A DNA stretch of 17,951 nt from an uncultured Brachyspira sp. (GCA_934725655.1 CAKVCJ010000008.1:1-17951), one strand, 5' to 3'. Counted from the first letter of the stretch, positions 8,008 to 16,536 are shown. The notes: a model not told the origin generated them from the sequence alone. Program-made: numbers and translations.

Positions 8008-8061
8008 ATTAATTATTAGAAATAATATAAGTGAACTATCTTATACCTTCTAATAATTAAT
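8008..8061. repeat. Long AT-rich inverted repeat between arcA and the chimeric remnant
   Basis: ATTAATTATTAGAA (8008-8021) and TTCTAATAATTAAT (8048-8061) are perfect 14-base complements. Inside them TATAAG (8026-8031) pairs with CTTATA (8040-8045) around an 8-base loop. There is no clear T-tract after it on the minus strand, so a simple terminator is unlikely. mRNA processing, a weak terminator for arcA or a recombination scar are possible. Confidence 0.6.
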
Positions 8062-8094
8062 AAAAAGATATTGTGTTTTATAGATTATTAACCA

Positions 8095-9315
8095 TTATAG
8101 GTCTTCTCTATAGAAAGGCATAGACATACATCTAGGGCCTCCGCGTCCTCTAGATAATTCAGCAGAAGGCATTATATGAGCTTTAATACCAGCATCTTGC
8201 AAGATTTTATTAGTTACAGTGTTTCTTGAATAAACTATAACTTCACCAGGAGCAATAGCTAAAGTATTAGAACCATCATTCCACTGTTCTCTAGCAGCTG
8301 CAATCAAATCATCGCCGCCGCATTTAAGAAGAGTAACTTTATCTAAATTTAAATATTTAGCCAAAGTCTTATCTACATCCATAGTTTCTTCTTTAATAGA
8401 TATATCATTGTTTCCATTTTTTGTAATAGCATATGTGGTCAAAGGACCTTCAATTTCAGGGTGTATTACAAATTTATCTCTGTCAATCATAGTGAATACA
8501 GTGTCCAAATGCATGAAAGCACGTTTCTTAGGAATATTGAATGCTAAAACAGTTTTGAAAGAAGTATTAGCATTGAATAAGCTTAAAGCAAGTTTTTGAA
8601 CAGATTCTGCATCAGTACGTTCAGAAATACCAACAGCAAGCAACTCTTTAGAAAGTATTAACTCATCACCGCCCTCTATAGATGTAGTATCATTTCTCTT
8701 ATACCACATAGGAACTTCTTTTCCTTTAAATCTAGGGTTATGCTCAAATACATACTTACCAAATAAAGTTTCTCTGTTACGAGTTACAGTACGCATATGG
8801 TTCAAAGATACGCCATTACCTATAATAGCAAATGGGTCTCTTGTGAAATATAAATTAGGCATAGGATCAACTGCAAAAGGATAATCAGGGTCAAATACAT
8901 CGAAGAAACTTCCTTTATATCCGCTAATTTCTCCTTTTCTAACTCCTGCCATCATTTTTAATACAAGTTGTTTATTGTCTTTAATATCTGAGTAGTATTT
9001 CAACAATAAATCTTTCTTTTTACCATAAGCACTCAAATCATCTACAAAATCTGTGATGAATTGCTCTCTTATTTTAGCATCAGTAATACTATCAGCAACT
9101 AAATCCTCTAAATATAATACTTCAACGCCGTTATCTCTTAAAATTTTAGCGAAAGCGTCATGTTCTTCAAGAGCTACATCTAAATAAGGTATATCATCAA
9201 ATAATAACCTTTCAAGTATATCAGGAACCAGATTTTCTAATTCAAGATATGGCCTATGAAGCAAAACAGTTTTTAGTTTTCCAATTTCTGAATAAACATT
9301 TAATCCGTTATCCAT
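8095..9315 (-). CDS. arcA: Arginine deiminase
   Basis: ArcA hydrolyses L-arginine to citrulline and ammonia, the first step of the ADI pathway, in the cytosol. The 406-residue protein is full length. It shows FTRDPF at 157-162, EGGDE at 214-218, HLDTVF at 269-274 with the catalytic His, and the nucleophilic Cys396 in [11 protein letters not shown] near the C-terminus. The start ([15 protein letters not shown]) has an AAGGAG site. It is the last functional gene of the arginine block, 41 bases after the SSS symporter, and is separated from arcB and arcC by the amidinotransferase, a terminator and the symporter. This order differs from the common arcABC arrangement. Confidence 0.97.
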   Translation of the reverse strand: MDNGLNVYSEIGKLKTVLLHRPYLELENLVPDILERLLFDDIPYLDVALEEHDAFAKILRDNGVEVLYLEDLVADSITDAKIREQFITDFVDDLSAYGKKKDLLLKYYSDIKDNKQLVLKMMAGVRKGEISGYKGSFFDVFDPDYPFAVDPMPNLYFTRDPFAIIGNGVSLNHMRTVTRNRETLFGKYVFEHNPRFKGKEVPMWYKRNDTTSIEGGDELILSKELLAVGISERTDAESVQKLALSLFNANTSFKTVLAFNIPKKRAFMHLDTVFTMIDRDKFVIHPEIEGPLTTYAITKNGNNDISIKEETMDVDKTLAKYLNLDKVTLLKCGGDDLIAAAREQWNDGSNTLAIAPGEVIVYSRNTVTNKILQDAGIKAHIMPSAELSRGRGGPRCMSMPFYREDL

Positions 9316-9356
9316 AAAATTCTCCTTTTATAATATAAATTTATAATTAATTTTTA

Positions 9357-10820
9357 TTAGGCATTTTTAACTTCAATATTTTCACTTGGGAATCTTTTCA
9401 TTCCGTTTCCAATAAAGCCAAATACTAAATAAACTATAGAGCCTAAAATACCAGCATATATAGGTGCTTCTACCCATCCAACATTTAGTTTTAATATAAA
9501 TATTGTACTAGTTATTAATCCAACAAGCATTGATATTAAAGCAGCTGTAATGTTTGCTTTAACTATAGGTCTCATCATAATAGGACCAACAAACATAGCT
9601 ATCAAACCGCCAGTACCTATATAAGCTATTTGGTTAAGCATACCTTGAGGAGCGAGATATGTTAAAATTACTCCCCATATACCAGTGAATATAACACCAA
9701 ATCTATTGATTAATGGACTGCTTTTTTCTGGGTTACCTGATATAGAAACTACTAAGTCGTGAGAAAGAGCTGAAGCTAATGCTTGTAATACTGAACTTAT
9801 TGTAGACAACATAGCAAACAATATAAACAATATGATAAGTCCGCCAATTGCAGGAGGCAAATATGTAGTTAAGAACACAGGCATAGCGCTATCTGGATTA
9901 GCTAAACCAGGTTGTTTATAAAACATATAAAGACCTGTTATAGGTATAAGGCTTAATATTATTCCTATAGGAGCCATAATAAGAGACATTAATGGTATAT
10001 TAACATTATCTTTAAATGACAAGAACCTTACTGACATATAAGGAAGAGTAGTAGTAAATAAGAAAGCGTAAATAAATACCAAGAATACACTATATTTAGC
10101 TTCCCCATAAGGTACTGAAGTTTCAGGATTAGTAAATGCTGGTTTTGTTTCATTAATTTTTTGTATGAGCTCTAATAGCGGTATATCTTTTACTATAGTA
10201 ATGTAAACTATTAAAGAAGCGATTATCATACCCATACACATTATAGTATCTGTAACAGCAACGGCAAGCAAACCGCCTTGTACAGTGAATATGATTATAA
10301 CTATCATTAATATAATAGAAGCAGTTTCTTGCGGAATTCCAAGCCATTGAGAAGCAACCAAACCAACAGCCCTAATTTGACCTATTATATAAACTGAAAG
10401 GAAAACAAAAGTAGCTAAACCGCCTAATCCATGAACAATTCTTTTTTGACCTTCTGGACCTCTATGTGTAGTAGAGACATATTCAGGAACAGTAAAACCG
10501 CCGCTTTCTTCAGCTCTTCTTTTCATAAAACCTGCAAAGAATAGAGTACCAAAAGTTATAGCAGGAGCAAAGAAGAAGTTAGCAAATACTTCTATAGCAC
10601 CATAAGCATAAGCAGTACCAGGAGAACCAATAAATCCCCAACCGCTGTAACCAGTAGCCATCAAAGTACCAGCACCTACAAAAGCACCAATAGATTTAGC
10701 ACCCAATAAGAAACCTTCAGATGATCCGCTAGGACCTTTTTTGATTTTCATTTGAGACCAAAAACCAACTCCTATAAGAGCCAAAGAAGATACTATAAAG
10801 ATAATCCAGTTAGCTGTCAT
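9357..10820 (-). CDS. Sodium:solute symporter (SSS family), probably for an amino acid or guanidino compound
   Basis: The protein of 487 residues has about 13 transmembrane helices of the SSS/LeuT fold. Family marks are the N-terminal segment with SEGFLLGAKSIGAFVGAGTL, ATGYSGWGFIGSPGTAYAYG in the first transport helices, and LSTISSVLQALASALSHDLV, which lies in the region that forms the Na2 site. It is made next to arcA (41 bases) and overlaps the stop codon of a small membrane protein gene by one base (TAATG), which points to translational coupling. Context suggests import of arginine, proline, glycine or a guanidino compound. No arcD-type arginine/ornithine antiporter is present, so this carrier or another must supply the pathway. 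Confidence 0.88.
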   Translation of the reverse strand: MTANWIIFIVSSLALIGVGFWSQMKIKKGPSGSSEGFLLGAKSIGAFVGAGTLMATGYSGWGFIGSPGTAYAYGAIEVFANFFFAPAITFGTLFFAGFMKRRAEESGGFTVPEYVSTTHRGPEGQKRIVHGLGGLATFVFLSVYIIGQIRAVGLVASQWLGIPQETASIILMIVIIIFTVQGGLLAVAVTDTIMCMGMIIASLIVYITIVKDIPLLELIQKINETKPAFTNPETSVPYGEAKYSVFLVFIYAFLFTTTLPYMSVRFLSFKDNVNIPLMSLIMAPIGIILSLIPITGLYMFYKQPGLANPDSAMPVFLTTYLPPAIGGLIILFILFAMLSTISSVLQALASALSHDLVVSISGNPEKSSPLINRFGVIFTGIWGVILTYLAPQGMLNQIAYIGTGGLIAMFVGPIMMRPIVKANITAALISMLVGLITSTIFILKLNVGWVEAPIYAGILGSIVYLVFGFIGNGMKRFPSENIEVKNA

Positions 10821-10936
10821 TATTTGTTACCTCCTTTATTCTTATTTATAGCCCGCAATATACAAGCTATTATAGGCACGATTACTAAAACAACGCACCC
10901 ATAAATGAAATAATCCATTAACCAAGAACCAGTCAT
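10820..10936 (-). CDS. Small membrane accessory protein of the SSS symporter
   Basis: A 38-codon frame starting MTGSWLMDYF has one hydrophobic helix (about FIYGCVVLVIVPIIACIL) and a basic tail RAINKNKGGNK. AGGAG lies 7 bases before the ATG at 10936; another ATG two codons upstream is too close to it. The stop TAA (10822-10820) overlaps the ATG of the symporter by one base, and the symporter's own AGGAGG site lies inside this frame. Short single-helix proteins ahead of SSS carriers are a known arrangement (for example YhdT with PanF). Confidence 0.75.
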   Translation of the reverse strand: MTGSWLMDYFIYGCVVLVIVPIIACILRAINKNKGGNK

Positions 10937-10950
10937 ATTCATACTCCTTG

Positions 10951-10978
10951 AAAAATAAAGGGAGGCTTTTAACCTCCC
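10951..10978 (-). terminator. Intrinsic terminator after the amidinotransferase gene
   Basis: On the minus strand GGGAGG (10978-10973) pairs with CCTCCC (10965-10960) around a 7-base loop and is followed by TTTATTTTT (10959-10951). It divides the arginine block into arcB-arcC-amidinotransferase and accessory protein-symporter-arcA. Only 14 bases separate the end of the T-tract from the next start codon at 10936, so distal expression depends on read-through or a promoter inside the upstream gene. Confidence 0.8.
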
Positions 10979-11001
10979 GTTAAAAAATTAATTTTATTTT
11001 A

Positions 11002-12153
11002 TTACTTTTTTACTTCCCATTTCTTGTAAGTAACTAGAGTAGGATCATCAACTGCTTTAGGGAAATAATCTTGACATGTTCCTTCACGATAAACGTCAGC
11101 TGTAGCACAGTGTAAACCGCCGCCGAATGGATAAGCATCACGGAATGGTACTGGTATTACATTCATACCTAATTTATCCATTTGCTCTAATTGTGCTGTT
11201 TCACTAGCTTCTACTAATACTGTTTTGTGGTCTAATACTAAACAGTTCATAGACAACCAAACACTAGAATAACAAAGTGGTGGTGGATCTTTGTGTGCTG
11301 GCATAGCTGCTTCTACGATTTCCCAACCATTAGCTTCAAAGATTTTTCTTTGTTCTTTAGGAAGTTTTCTAGTAGGGTTATTGATGATTAAACCTGGTCT
11401 TAATGGTACAAAAGTAGCATCTATGTGTATTGGATAAGGGTCGCCAGGGAAGTTTACTGCGTGTACTCTGAAGTCTGGATATTGTCTTCTTAACCATTCC
11501 ATAGCTTTTCTGTTTGTAGTTAGACCGTGCTGACAGAATAAGTCTTTACCGATTCTCATAACATCAGCAGCATCGAAAAGAATCTCATGTTCAGTAGTTA
11601 CCATTTCTAATCTAGCAGTTCTTTCTAACAAGATTTCTTCTGTTACATGTCCGTCAAAATAATGCATATCATAGCTTGCATCACCTAATTCTGGACGAGG
11701 AGCTGCTATCCATCTAAACTCAGGGTCATCATCAAAATATTTTCTCAATATTGGAGAATAAGCCAAATATTCAAAATATCTAGACCTGAAAGACATAGGA
11801 GCAGAAATTATATCGCTGCCTATAGTAAGTAATACGTCTCTAGGAGGCATACAACCAAACATACTGCCTGTCATAAAGTGAGGAGTTACTACTGCCTGAT
11901 TCCATTGAAGAGGAGTAGGTCTGTCTACTTTTACGCCATGTTTTTCTAAGATTTTACAAAGGTTGTCTAGTTGTGCATTAGCTTTTTCTACTGTGTCTAA
12001 TGGCCTAGGACCTGTCATACCGCGCATAGGGCTGTTTAAAGGTACTTTAGCTTTTGAAGCAGGTTCAGAAGGGGCAATACAACAGTTGTCTGCTCTGCCT
12101 ACTATAACATGTTTCAAAGGATCGAAATCATTCCATGAATTTACTATCTTCAT
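11002..12153 (-). CDS. L-arginine:glycine amidinotransferase-like enzyme
   Basis: The 383-residue protein belongs to the glycine/inosamine amidinotransferase family (GATM, StrB). These enzymes move the amidino group of arginine through a covalent amidino-cysteine to an amine, releasing ornithine. With glycine the product is guanidinoacetate. The catalytic set is complete: FDAADVMR at 193-200 (Asp), PYPIHIDATF at 239-248 with His243, and Cys349 in GGGLHCATADV. The segment around PYPIHIDATF closely resembles eukaryotic AGAT, which favours glycine as acceptor, but other amines cannot be excluded. Start with AAGGAG at 8 bases. It follows arcC by 89 bases and precedes a terminator. The first 55 codons and ribosome binding site are repeated perfectly at 7790-7970. 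Confidence 0.9.
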   Translation of the reverse strand: MKIVNSWNDFDPLKHVIVGRADNCCIAPSEPASKAKVPLNSPMRGMTGPRPLDTVEKANAQLDNLCKILEKHGVKVDRPTPLQWNQAVVTPHFMTGSMFGCMPPRDVLLTIGSDIISAPMSFRSRYFEYLAYSPILRKYFDDDPEFRWIAAPRPELGDASYDMHYFDGHVTEEILLERTARLEMVTTEHEILFDAADVMRIGKDLFCQHGLTTNRKAMEWLRRQYPDFRVHAVNFPGDPYPIHIDATFVPLRPGLIINNPTRKLPKEQRKIFEANGWEIVEAAMPAHKDPPPLCYSSVWLSMNCLVLDHKTVLVEASETAQLEQMDKLGMNVIPVPFRDAYPFGGGLHCATADVYREGTCQDYFPKAVDDPTLVTYKKWEVKK

Positions 12154-12167
12154 AATAGTTTCTCCTT
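11987..12167 (-). repeat. 181-bp perfect direct repeat, copy 2
   Basis: This is the 5' end of the intact amidinotransferase gene with its ribosome binding site. It is identical to 7790-7970 and in the same orientation. Recombination between the copies would excise 4197 bp carrying most of the amidinotransferase, the symporter and arcA. Confidence 0.97.
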
Positions 12168-12242
12168 TTTTAATAAATTCTTATATAAATAGTTTTTTTA
12201 AATTAAACCATTTATTTCATAATAAATAATAGAACAAATATA

Positions 12243-13175
12243 TTATTTTATAACTATTGTTCCAGTTTTGCCTGCTATACCATCTGCAGCTTTTTCTAAA
12301 GAAGTAATTAAAGCTTTGCGGCCTGCTTTAGATTCAGCAAACATCATAGCAGCTTTTACTTTAGGAAGCATAGAACCAGGAGCAAAATGTCCTTCGTCTA
12401 TATATTTTTTAGCTTCATCTATGCTCATTTTAGCTAACCATTCTTCATTAGGTTTGCCAAAATTGATAGCTACTTTTTCTACAGCTGTTAATATAATCAA
12501 ATAATCAGCATCTAATATCTCTGCTATCTTAGCTGAAGCGAAGTCTTTGTCTATAACAGCTGGGACACCAATTAATTTTTCGCCCTCTGCATAAACAGGT
12601 ATTCCGCCGCCGCCAACAGTAATTACAACTGTACCAGCGTCCATTAAAGTTTTTACAGTGTCTTTTTCAACAACATCTACTGGGAGAGGTGAAGCTACTA
12701 CTCTTCTGTAACCTCTTCCTGCATCTTCTTTAAATACGTCACCTGTTTTTTTAGCTTGTTCTTCTGCTTCTTCTTTTGAATAAAATGAGCCGATCGGCTT
12801 GGTAGGATTTTGGAAAGCTTTGTCGTTTTTATCAACAACAACTTGTGTGATAACTGTAGCTACATTCTTATTAACCTTCCTGCGCCTCAATTCTTCACTT
12901 ATGGCATTCTGCAGATGATAACCTATATAACCCTGGCTCATAGCTCCGCATTCTGGAAAAGGCATATTTGGTATATTAGAAGCTGCTTTTGAAGCAGTGT
13001 CAAATGCCAAATTTATCATACCTACTTGAGGACCATTACCATGTGCTATAACAACTGTATGGCCTTCTTGTATTAAATCAACTATAGGCTTAGCTGTATG
13101 GGCAACTGCTTCAAGCTGTTCTTTTGGATTGTTGCCTAAAGCGTTACCGCCTAATGCTACTACTATTTTTCCCAT
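12243..13175 (-). CDS. arcC: Carbamate kinase
   Basis: ArcC transfers phosphate from carbamoyl phosphate to ADP, giving ATP, CO2 and ammonia, the energy-yielding last step of the ADI pathway. The 310-residue protein is full length, with VVALGGNAL at 5-13, HGNGPQVG at 45-52, the cluster YRRVVASP at 156-163, GGGGIPVY at 188-195 and the nucleotide-binding segment LIILTAVEKV at about 226-235. It starts 33 bases after arcB and clearly shares its transcript. Confidence 0.97.
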   Translation of the reverse strand: MGKIVVALGGNALGNNPKEQLEAVAHTAKPIVDLIQEGHTVVIAHGNGPQVGMINLAFDTASKAASNIPNMPFPECGAMSQGYIGYHLQNAISEELRRRKVNKNVATVITQVVVDKNDKAFQNPTKPIGSFYSKEEAEEQAKKTGDVFKEDAGRGYRRVVASPLPVDVVEKDTVKTLMDAGTVVITVGGGGIPVYAEGEKLIGVPAVIDKDFASAKIAEILDADYLIILTAVEKVAINFGKPNEEWLAKMSIDEAKKYIDEGHFAPGSMLPKVKAAMMFAESKAGRKALITSLEKAADGIAGKTGTIVIK

Positions 13176-13208
13176 CTCTTCTTTCTCCGTAAATTATTAT
13201 TTTTTTAA

Positions 13209-14207
13209 TTATAGTTTACCAATAGTTGCTACTATAACTGCTTTTATAGTATGCATTCTATTTTCTGCTTCATCAAATACTCTTGAATATTTACTTCTGA
13301 ATACTTCGTCTGTTACTTCCATTTCTTTCAAACCGAATTTTTCATGTATTTCTTTACCTGTTGTTGTATTTAAATCGTGGAAAGATGGCAAACAATGTAA
13401 GAAAATAACATTAGGATTTCCTGTTTTCTTTATCATATCCATATTTACTTGATAAGGTTTTAACAATTTGATGCGTTGTTCAAATTGTGCTTCTTCTCCC
13501 ATAGATACCCATACATCTGTGTAAATTACATCAGCATTTTTTACATCATCTATATTATCGCTGAAATTAATTGAAGCACCTGTATCTTTTGCTACTTCTT
13601 TCATCTCTTTTACTAAATCTTCTGATGGCCATAATTCTTTAGGAGCGATACTCCAGAATTCCATTCCCATCTTAGCAGCACCTATCATTAAAGAGTTACC
13701 CATATTGTTTCTAGCATCGCCAACATATACAAATTTCACTTTATTGAATGGTTTTGGTACATATTCTCTTACTGTTAAGAAGTCTGCAAGTATTTGTGTT
13801 GGGTGATAAAGGTCTGTTAAACCATTCCATACTGGAACGCCAGCATTATTAGCTAAAATTTCTACTGTCTCTTGTTTAAATCCTCTAAACTCTATACCAT
13901 CATAGAATCTGCCTAAAACTTTGGCTGTGTCTTCTATAGATTCTTTCTTACCCATCTGGCTATCGCTAGAACCTAAGAATGTAACACAGCCGCCTTCGTC
14001 CATAGTTGCTACTTCAAAAGCACACCTTGTCCTTGTTGATGTCTTTTCAAACAAAAGAACGATATTTTTTCCCTCTAAAAGATTTCCTTTTATTCCTGCT
14101 CTTTTTTTAGCTTTCAAATCTGCAGCTAAATTTAATAAATAATCAATTTCATCAGGAGTAAAATGTTTTAATGTTAAAAAATTTCTTCCTTTCAAATTTA
14201 CAGGCAT
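13209..14207 (-). CDS. arcB: Ornithine carbamoyltransferase (catabolic by context)
   Basis: ArcB phosphorolyses citrulline to ornithine and carbamoyl phosphate when it works in the ADI direction. The 332-residue protein carries the carbamoyl phosphate loop STRTR at 57-61, HPTQ at 135-138, the ornithine-side DVWVSMGEE at 231-239, and HCLP at 271-274 with the active-site cysteine. Linkage to arcC and arcA argues for the catabolic enzyme rather than the anabolic argF. It is the first gene of the arginine operon, with an AAGGAG site and a promoter about 80-110 bases upstream. Confidence 0.96.
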   Translation of the reverse strand: MPVNLKGRNFLTLKHFTPDEIDYLLNLAADLKAKKRAGIKGNLLEGKNIVLLFEKTSTRTRCAFEVATMDEGGCVTFLGSSDSQMGKKESIEDTAKVLGRFYDGIEFRGFKQETVEILANNAGVPVWNGLTDLYHPTQILADFLTVREYVPKPFNKVKFVYVGDARNNMGNSLMIGAAKMGMEFWSIAPKELWPSEDLVKEMKEVAKDTGASINFSDNIDDVKNADVIYTDVWVSMGEEAQFEQRIKLLKPYQVNMDMIKKTGNPNVIFLHCLPSFHDLNTTTGKEIHEKFGLKEMEVTDEVFRSKYSRVFDEAENRMHTIKAVIVATIGKL

Positions 14208-14285
14208 GTTATGTCTCCTTATATTTTTTTGTTTTTACTTAAAAACAACTATTACATTATGCAATTAAGCAATATTATAAATTAT

Positions 14286-14313
14286 ATTATATAAATTTTT
14301 ATTCGTTTGTAAA
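14286..14313 (-). promoter_or_regulatory. Promoter of the arcB operon
   Basis: On the minus strand TTTACA (14313-14308), a 16-base spacer and a perfect TATAAT (14291-14286) predict a start near 14279 and a leader of about 70 bases. I see no convincing regulator site or riboswitch in that leader. The 335-base gap between grdX and arcB (14208-14542) otherwise holds only AT-rich sequence. Confidence 0.6.
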
Positions 14314-14542
14314 GTAAACATCTATTTTTTTTAAAAAATATATGAAATATATATCTATATTAATTATTTTTTTGCTATAAATTGTACTATATAACTACAA
14401 TTTATTATATATTCTGATTAATAAAGTATTGGATTGTATAAATTATATTATAACTTCATAATTTTTTTTACATGTGTTTATATAATTGTACCTAATGATT
14501 ATTTTTATTTAAAAAAATACTATGATTTATGTAAATATGTGT

Positions 14543-14941
14543 TTAATTTAAAGGCAAATTTTTAGAAAAACAGGATTCTATTAAAGATAAATCTATAGTT
14601 TGAAAATCTTTTTTTATATTTTCAGGCCAATCTGTTAATTTCCTATTCTTTATGAATTTATTATAATTTTCTATAGAACTCTCTATTAATTCTAAATCTT
14701 CAAAAGACATAACTTCATCTTTTTTTATTAATAATATAGATTTGTATGGAGTTTGATTTTGTTTGAGACTGCCGCTCATAGGATGTGTTAATAGCTTATA
14801 GCCTCTGTGTATTAAATCTCTAACCGCTATTAATACTTCATACATCGATTCGCTGTCTATATATTGAACATTATAGTCTGAATATTTGTTTGATACTTTA
14901 ATATTATTTGTGACAATAATCAAATTGTTTATATCTAACAT
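14543..14941 (-). CDS. grdX: GrdX family protein
   Basis: This protein of 132 residues is recognisable as GrdX, a small protein of unknown function encoded at the start of glycine, sarcosine and betaine reductase operons. The core YKLLTHPMSGSLKQNQTPYKSI at about 48-69, the following acidic segment with FEDLELIESSIENYNKF, and the C-terminal WPENIKKDFQTIDLSLIES are all typical. The start has GAGGG at about 8 bases and a promoter at 14973-15001. Unusually, no grd gene follows: the next gene is arcB, 335 bases on. The last 16 codons and about 20 bases beyond the stop are similar to the tail of the chimeric remnant at 7741-7793 (about 44 of 51 bases by eye in the coding part). Confidence 0.88.
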   Translation of the reverse strand: MLDINNLIIVTNNIKVSNKYSDYNVQYIDSESMYEVLIAVRDLIHRGYKLLTHPMSGSLKQNQTPYKSILLIKKDEVMSFEDLELIESSIENYNKFIKNRKLTDWPENIKKDFQTIDLSLIESCFSKNLPLN

Positions 14942-14972
14942 AAAATATTCCCTCTGCGGCTAATATTTTTTT

Positions 14973-15001
14973 AGTATAATATAAAAATATTTTTAATTCA
15001 A
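14973..15001 (-). promoter_or_regulatory. Promoter of grdX
   Basis: On the minus strand TTGAAT (15001-14996), a 17-base spacer and TATACT (14978-14973) predict a start near 14966 and a leader of about 25 bases. Confidence 0.55.
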
Positions 15002-15512
15002 TATTTTACATCCAAAAAATATACGTACAAATAAATTATATCGAGTTTCTTCATTAATATATGTTATATATACTATACCCCGGTATATGAAATAGATTGT
15101 GTTTCTTTAATAAACTAAATTATTCTTAAAAACTCTTGAATATATAAAAAAGCAATAAAACTTAAATATATAATAAAGTCATAAGCATCATAAAATCTTT
15201 AATATTAGCATATTTTTAAAACATATTTACAGTATTTTAAGAAATACATATATCATATTTATTAAACAATATAGCTTATTCTAAGTATTTTTTTATATAT
15301 TATTATAAACCCCGATATAGTATCATATTTACTTATCATTGCATTAATAATAAAAAAACTAAATGAATAAAAAAATATATTAAATTTTTTCATAAAAAGA
15401 ACTATATTTGTAATACTATATTTTAAATACAGCATAATAATTAAGTATTGTATAAAAAAATTATTAAATAATTAGTTTTAGATAGTAATATATTATGTAT
15501 TTATTAACAGAA
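15002..15512. other. Noncoding AT-rich intergenic region
   Basis: No open frame of useful length, tRNA or rRNA is visible. Two CCCCGRTATA-like motifs stand out from the AT background: TATACCCCGGTATA (15074-15087), an interrupted palindrome, and ACCCCGATATA (15309-15319). They could be regulator sites, but nothing else supports this. Confidence 0.5.
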
Positions 15513-15541
15513 AAGGATAGCCATTAAAAAAAGCTATCCTT
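15508..15541 (-). terminator. Terminator of fabH
   Basis: On the minus strand AAGGATAGC (15541-15533) pairs perfectly with GCTATCCTT (15521-15513) around an 11-base T-rich loop. It is followed by a short TTCTGTT tract and lies 26 bases after the fabH stop. Confidence 0.75.
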
Positions 15542-15567
15542 CGTAATATATTTTTGAAAAGGTTTTA

Positions 15568-16536
15568 TTACCAAATCATTAAAGTAGACCCCCAAGTAAA
15601 ACCGCCTCCGAATCCTGTAAGAAGAACTAAATCGCCGTCATTGATTTTATTATTATCCAAAGCATCAGTTAGAGCTAAGCCTATACTTGTTGAAGAACAG
15701 TTTCCGAATTTATTTAATACTACACTTACCTTTTCCATAGGAAGTCCTATTCTTTTAGCAACAGCCTGCATAATTCTCAAATTAGCCTGATGCGGTACAA
15801 AATATTTAACATCGCTTAATTTCTTTCCAGTAGATTCTAAAACTTTATCTATACTATTAGAAAACTCAGTAACAGCTCTCTTAAAAGTTTCAGAACCGTC
15901 CATATGTATTTTAAACTCAGGAGCTTCTATATCATCAGCCCTTATAGGACAAACACTTCCGCCGTTAAGCACTATGCTCATATCAGGCTCGCTTTGCATA
16001 TGCATGCCTATTATTCCTTTGCCGTCCTCTCTTGTTGTTATTAATGAAGCAGTAGCAGCATCTCCAAAAAGAATTGCCGTGCCTCTATCTTTCCAGTTAA
16101 CATCTTTAGTAAGTTTTTCACTGCAAACTATAAGTACATTTTTACATTGTCCGCTTTCTATTAATGAAGTAGCAGTGTTTAATGCATATATATATCCAGA
16201 GCAAGCAGCAGATAAATCTAAAGCAAAACAATGATTAAGCCCTAATGCTTTTTGTAATTGTCCTGCCATAGAGGGAAATATATAATCTTTTGTTACAGTG
16301 GGTACTAAAATAGCATCAACTTCTTTTAAGTCTATTCCTTTTTTCTCTAAGTTTTTAACAGCATTAATCCCCATTTCAAAAATAGTTTCATCAGCTCTTG
16401 CCATATGTCTTGTTTCTATGCCTGTACGAGTTACTATCCATTCGTTATTGGTGTCTAATATGCTTTCAAAATATTTGTTATCCAATATTCTTTCTGGTAC
16501 ATAATAGGCTATGTTTTTAATGTATGCTCTTTTCAT
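15568..16536 (-). CDS. fabH: Beta-ketoacyl-ACP synthase III
   Basis: FabH condenses acetyl-CoA or another short acyl-CoA with malonyl-ACP to start fatty acid synthesis. Counting from the ATG at 16536 the protein has 322 residues, with the complete Cys-His-Asn triad: Cys112 in LSAACSG, His249 in VPHQAN, and Asn279 in KFGNCSS. The glycine-rich C-terminus GFGGGFTWGS is also typical. The ATG at 16536 is preferred over a TTG six codons upstream because GGAG lies 7 bases before it and the family starts at about this point. It is not adjacent to other fab genes and is too short for GrdC, the FabH-related protein of glycine reductase, so it belongs to lipid synthesis. Confidence 0.95.
   Translation of the reverse strand: MKRAYIKNIAYYVPERILDNKYFESILDTNNEWIVTRTGIETRHMARADETIFEMGINAVKNLEKKGIDLKEVDAILVPTVTKDYIFPSMAGQLQKALGLNHCFALDLSAACSGYIYALNTATSLIESGQCKNVLIVCSEKLTKDVNWKDRGTAILFGDAATASLITTREDGKGIIGMHMQSEPDMSIVLNGGSVCPIRADDIEAPEFKIHMDGSETFKRAVTEFSNSIDKVLESTGKKLSDVKYFVPHQANLRIMQAVAKRIGLPMEKVSVVLNKFGNCSSTSIGLALTDALDNNKINDGDLVLLTGFGGGFTWGSTLMIW

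Noticed and set aside
7741..12167. Insertion sequence or transposon behind the duplication
   Set aside because: No transposase, terminal inverted repeats or target-site duplications are visible; the repeat is in direct orientation and ends inside coding sequence at a short microhomology.
14208..14542. Glycine or arginine riboswitch before arcB
   Set aside because: I found no conserved glycine aptamer core or long structured domain. The sequence is nearly all A and T with only a plausible promoter.
15002..15512. CRISPR array or RNA gene in the long AT-rich gap
   Set aside because: There are no regularly spaced repeats and no tRNA or rRNA features; similarities between short segments are what low-complexity AT sequence gives by chance.
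15568..16536. FabH-like gene as grdC of glycine reductase
   Set aside because: At 322 residues with a complete FabH Cys-His-Asn triad it is an ordinary ketoacyl-ACP synthase III. GrdC is longer and accompanied by grdD.
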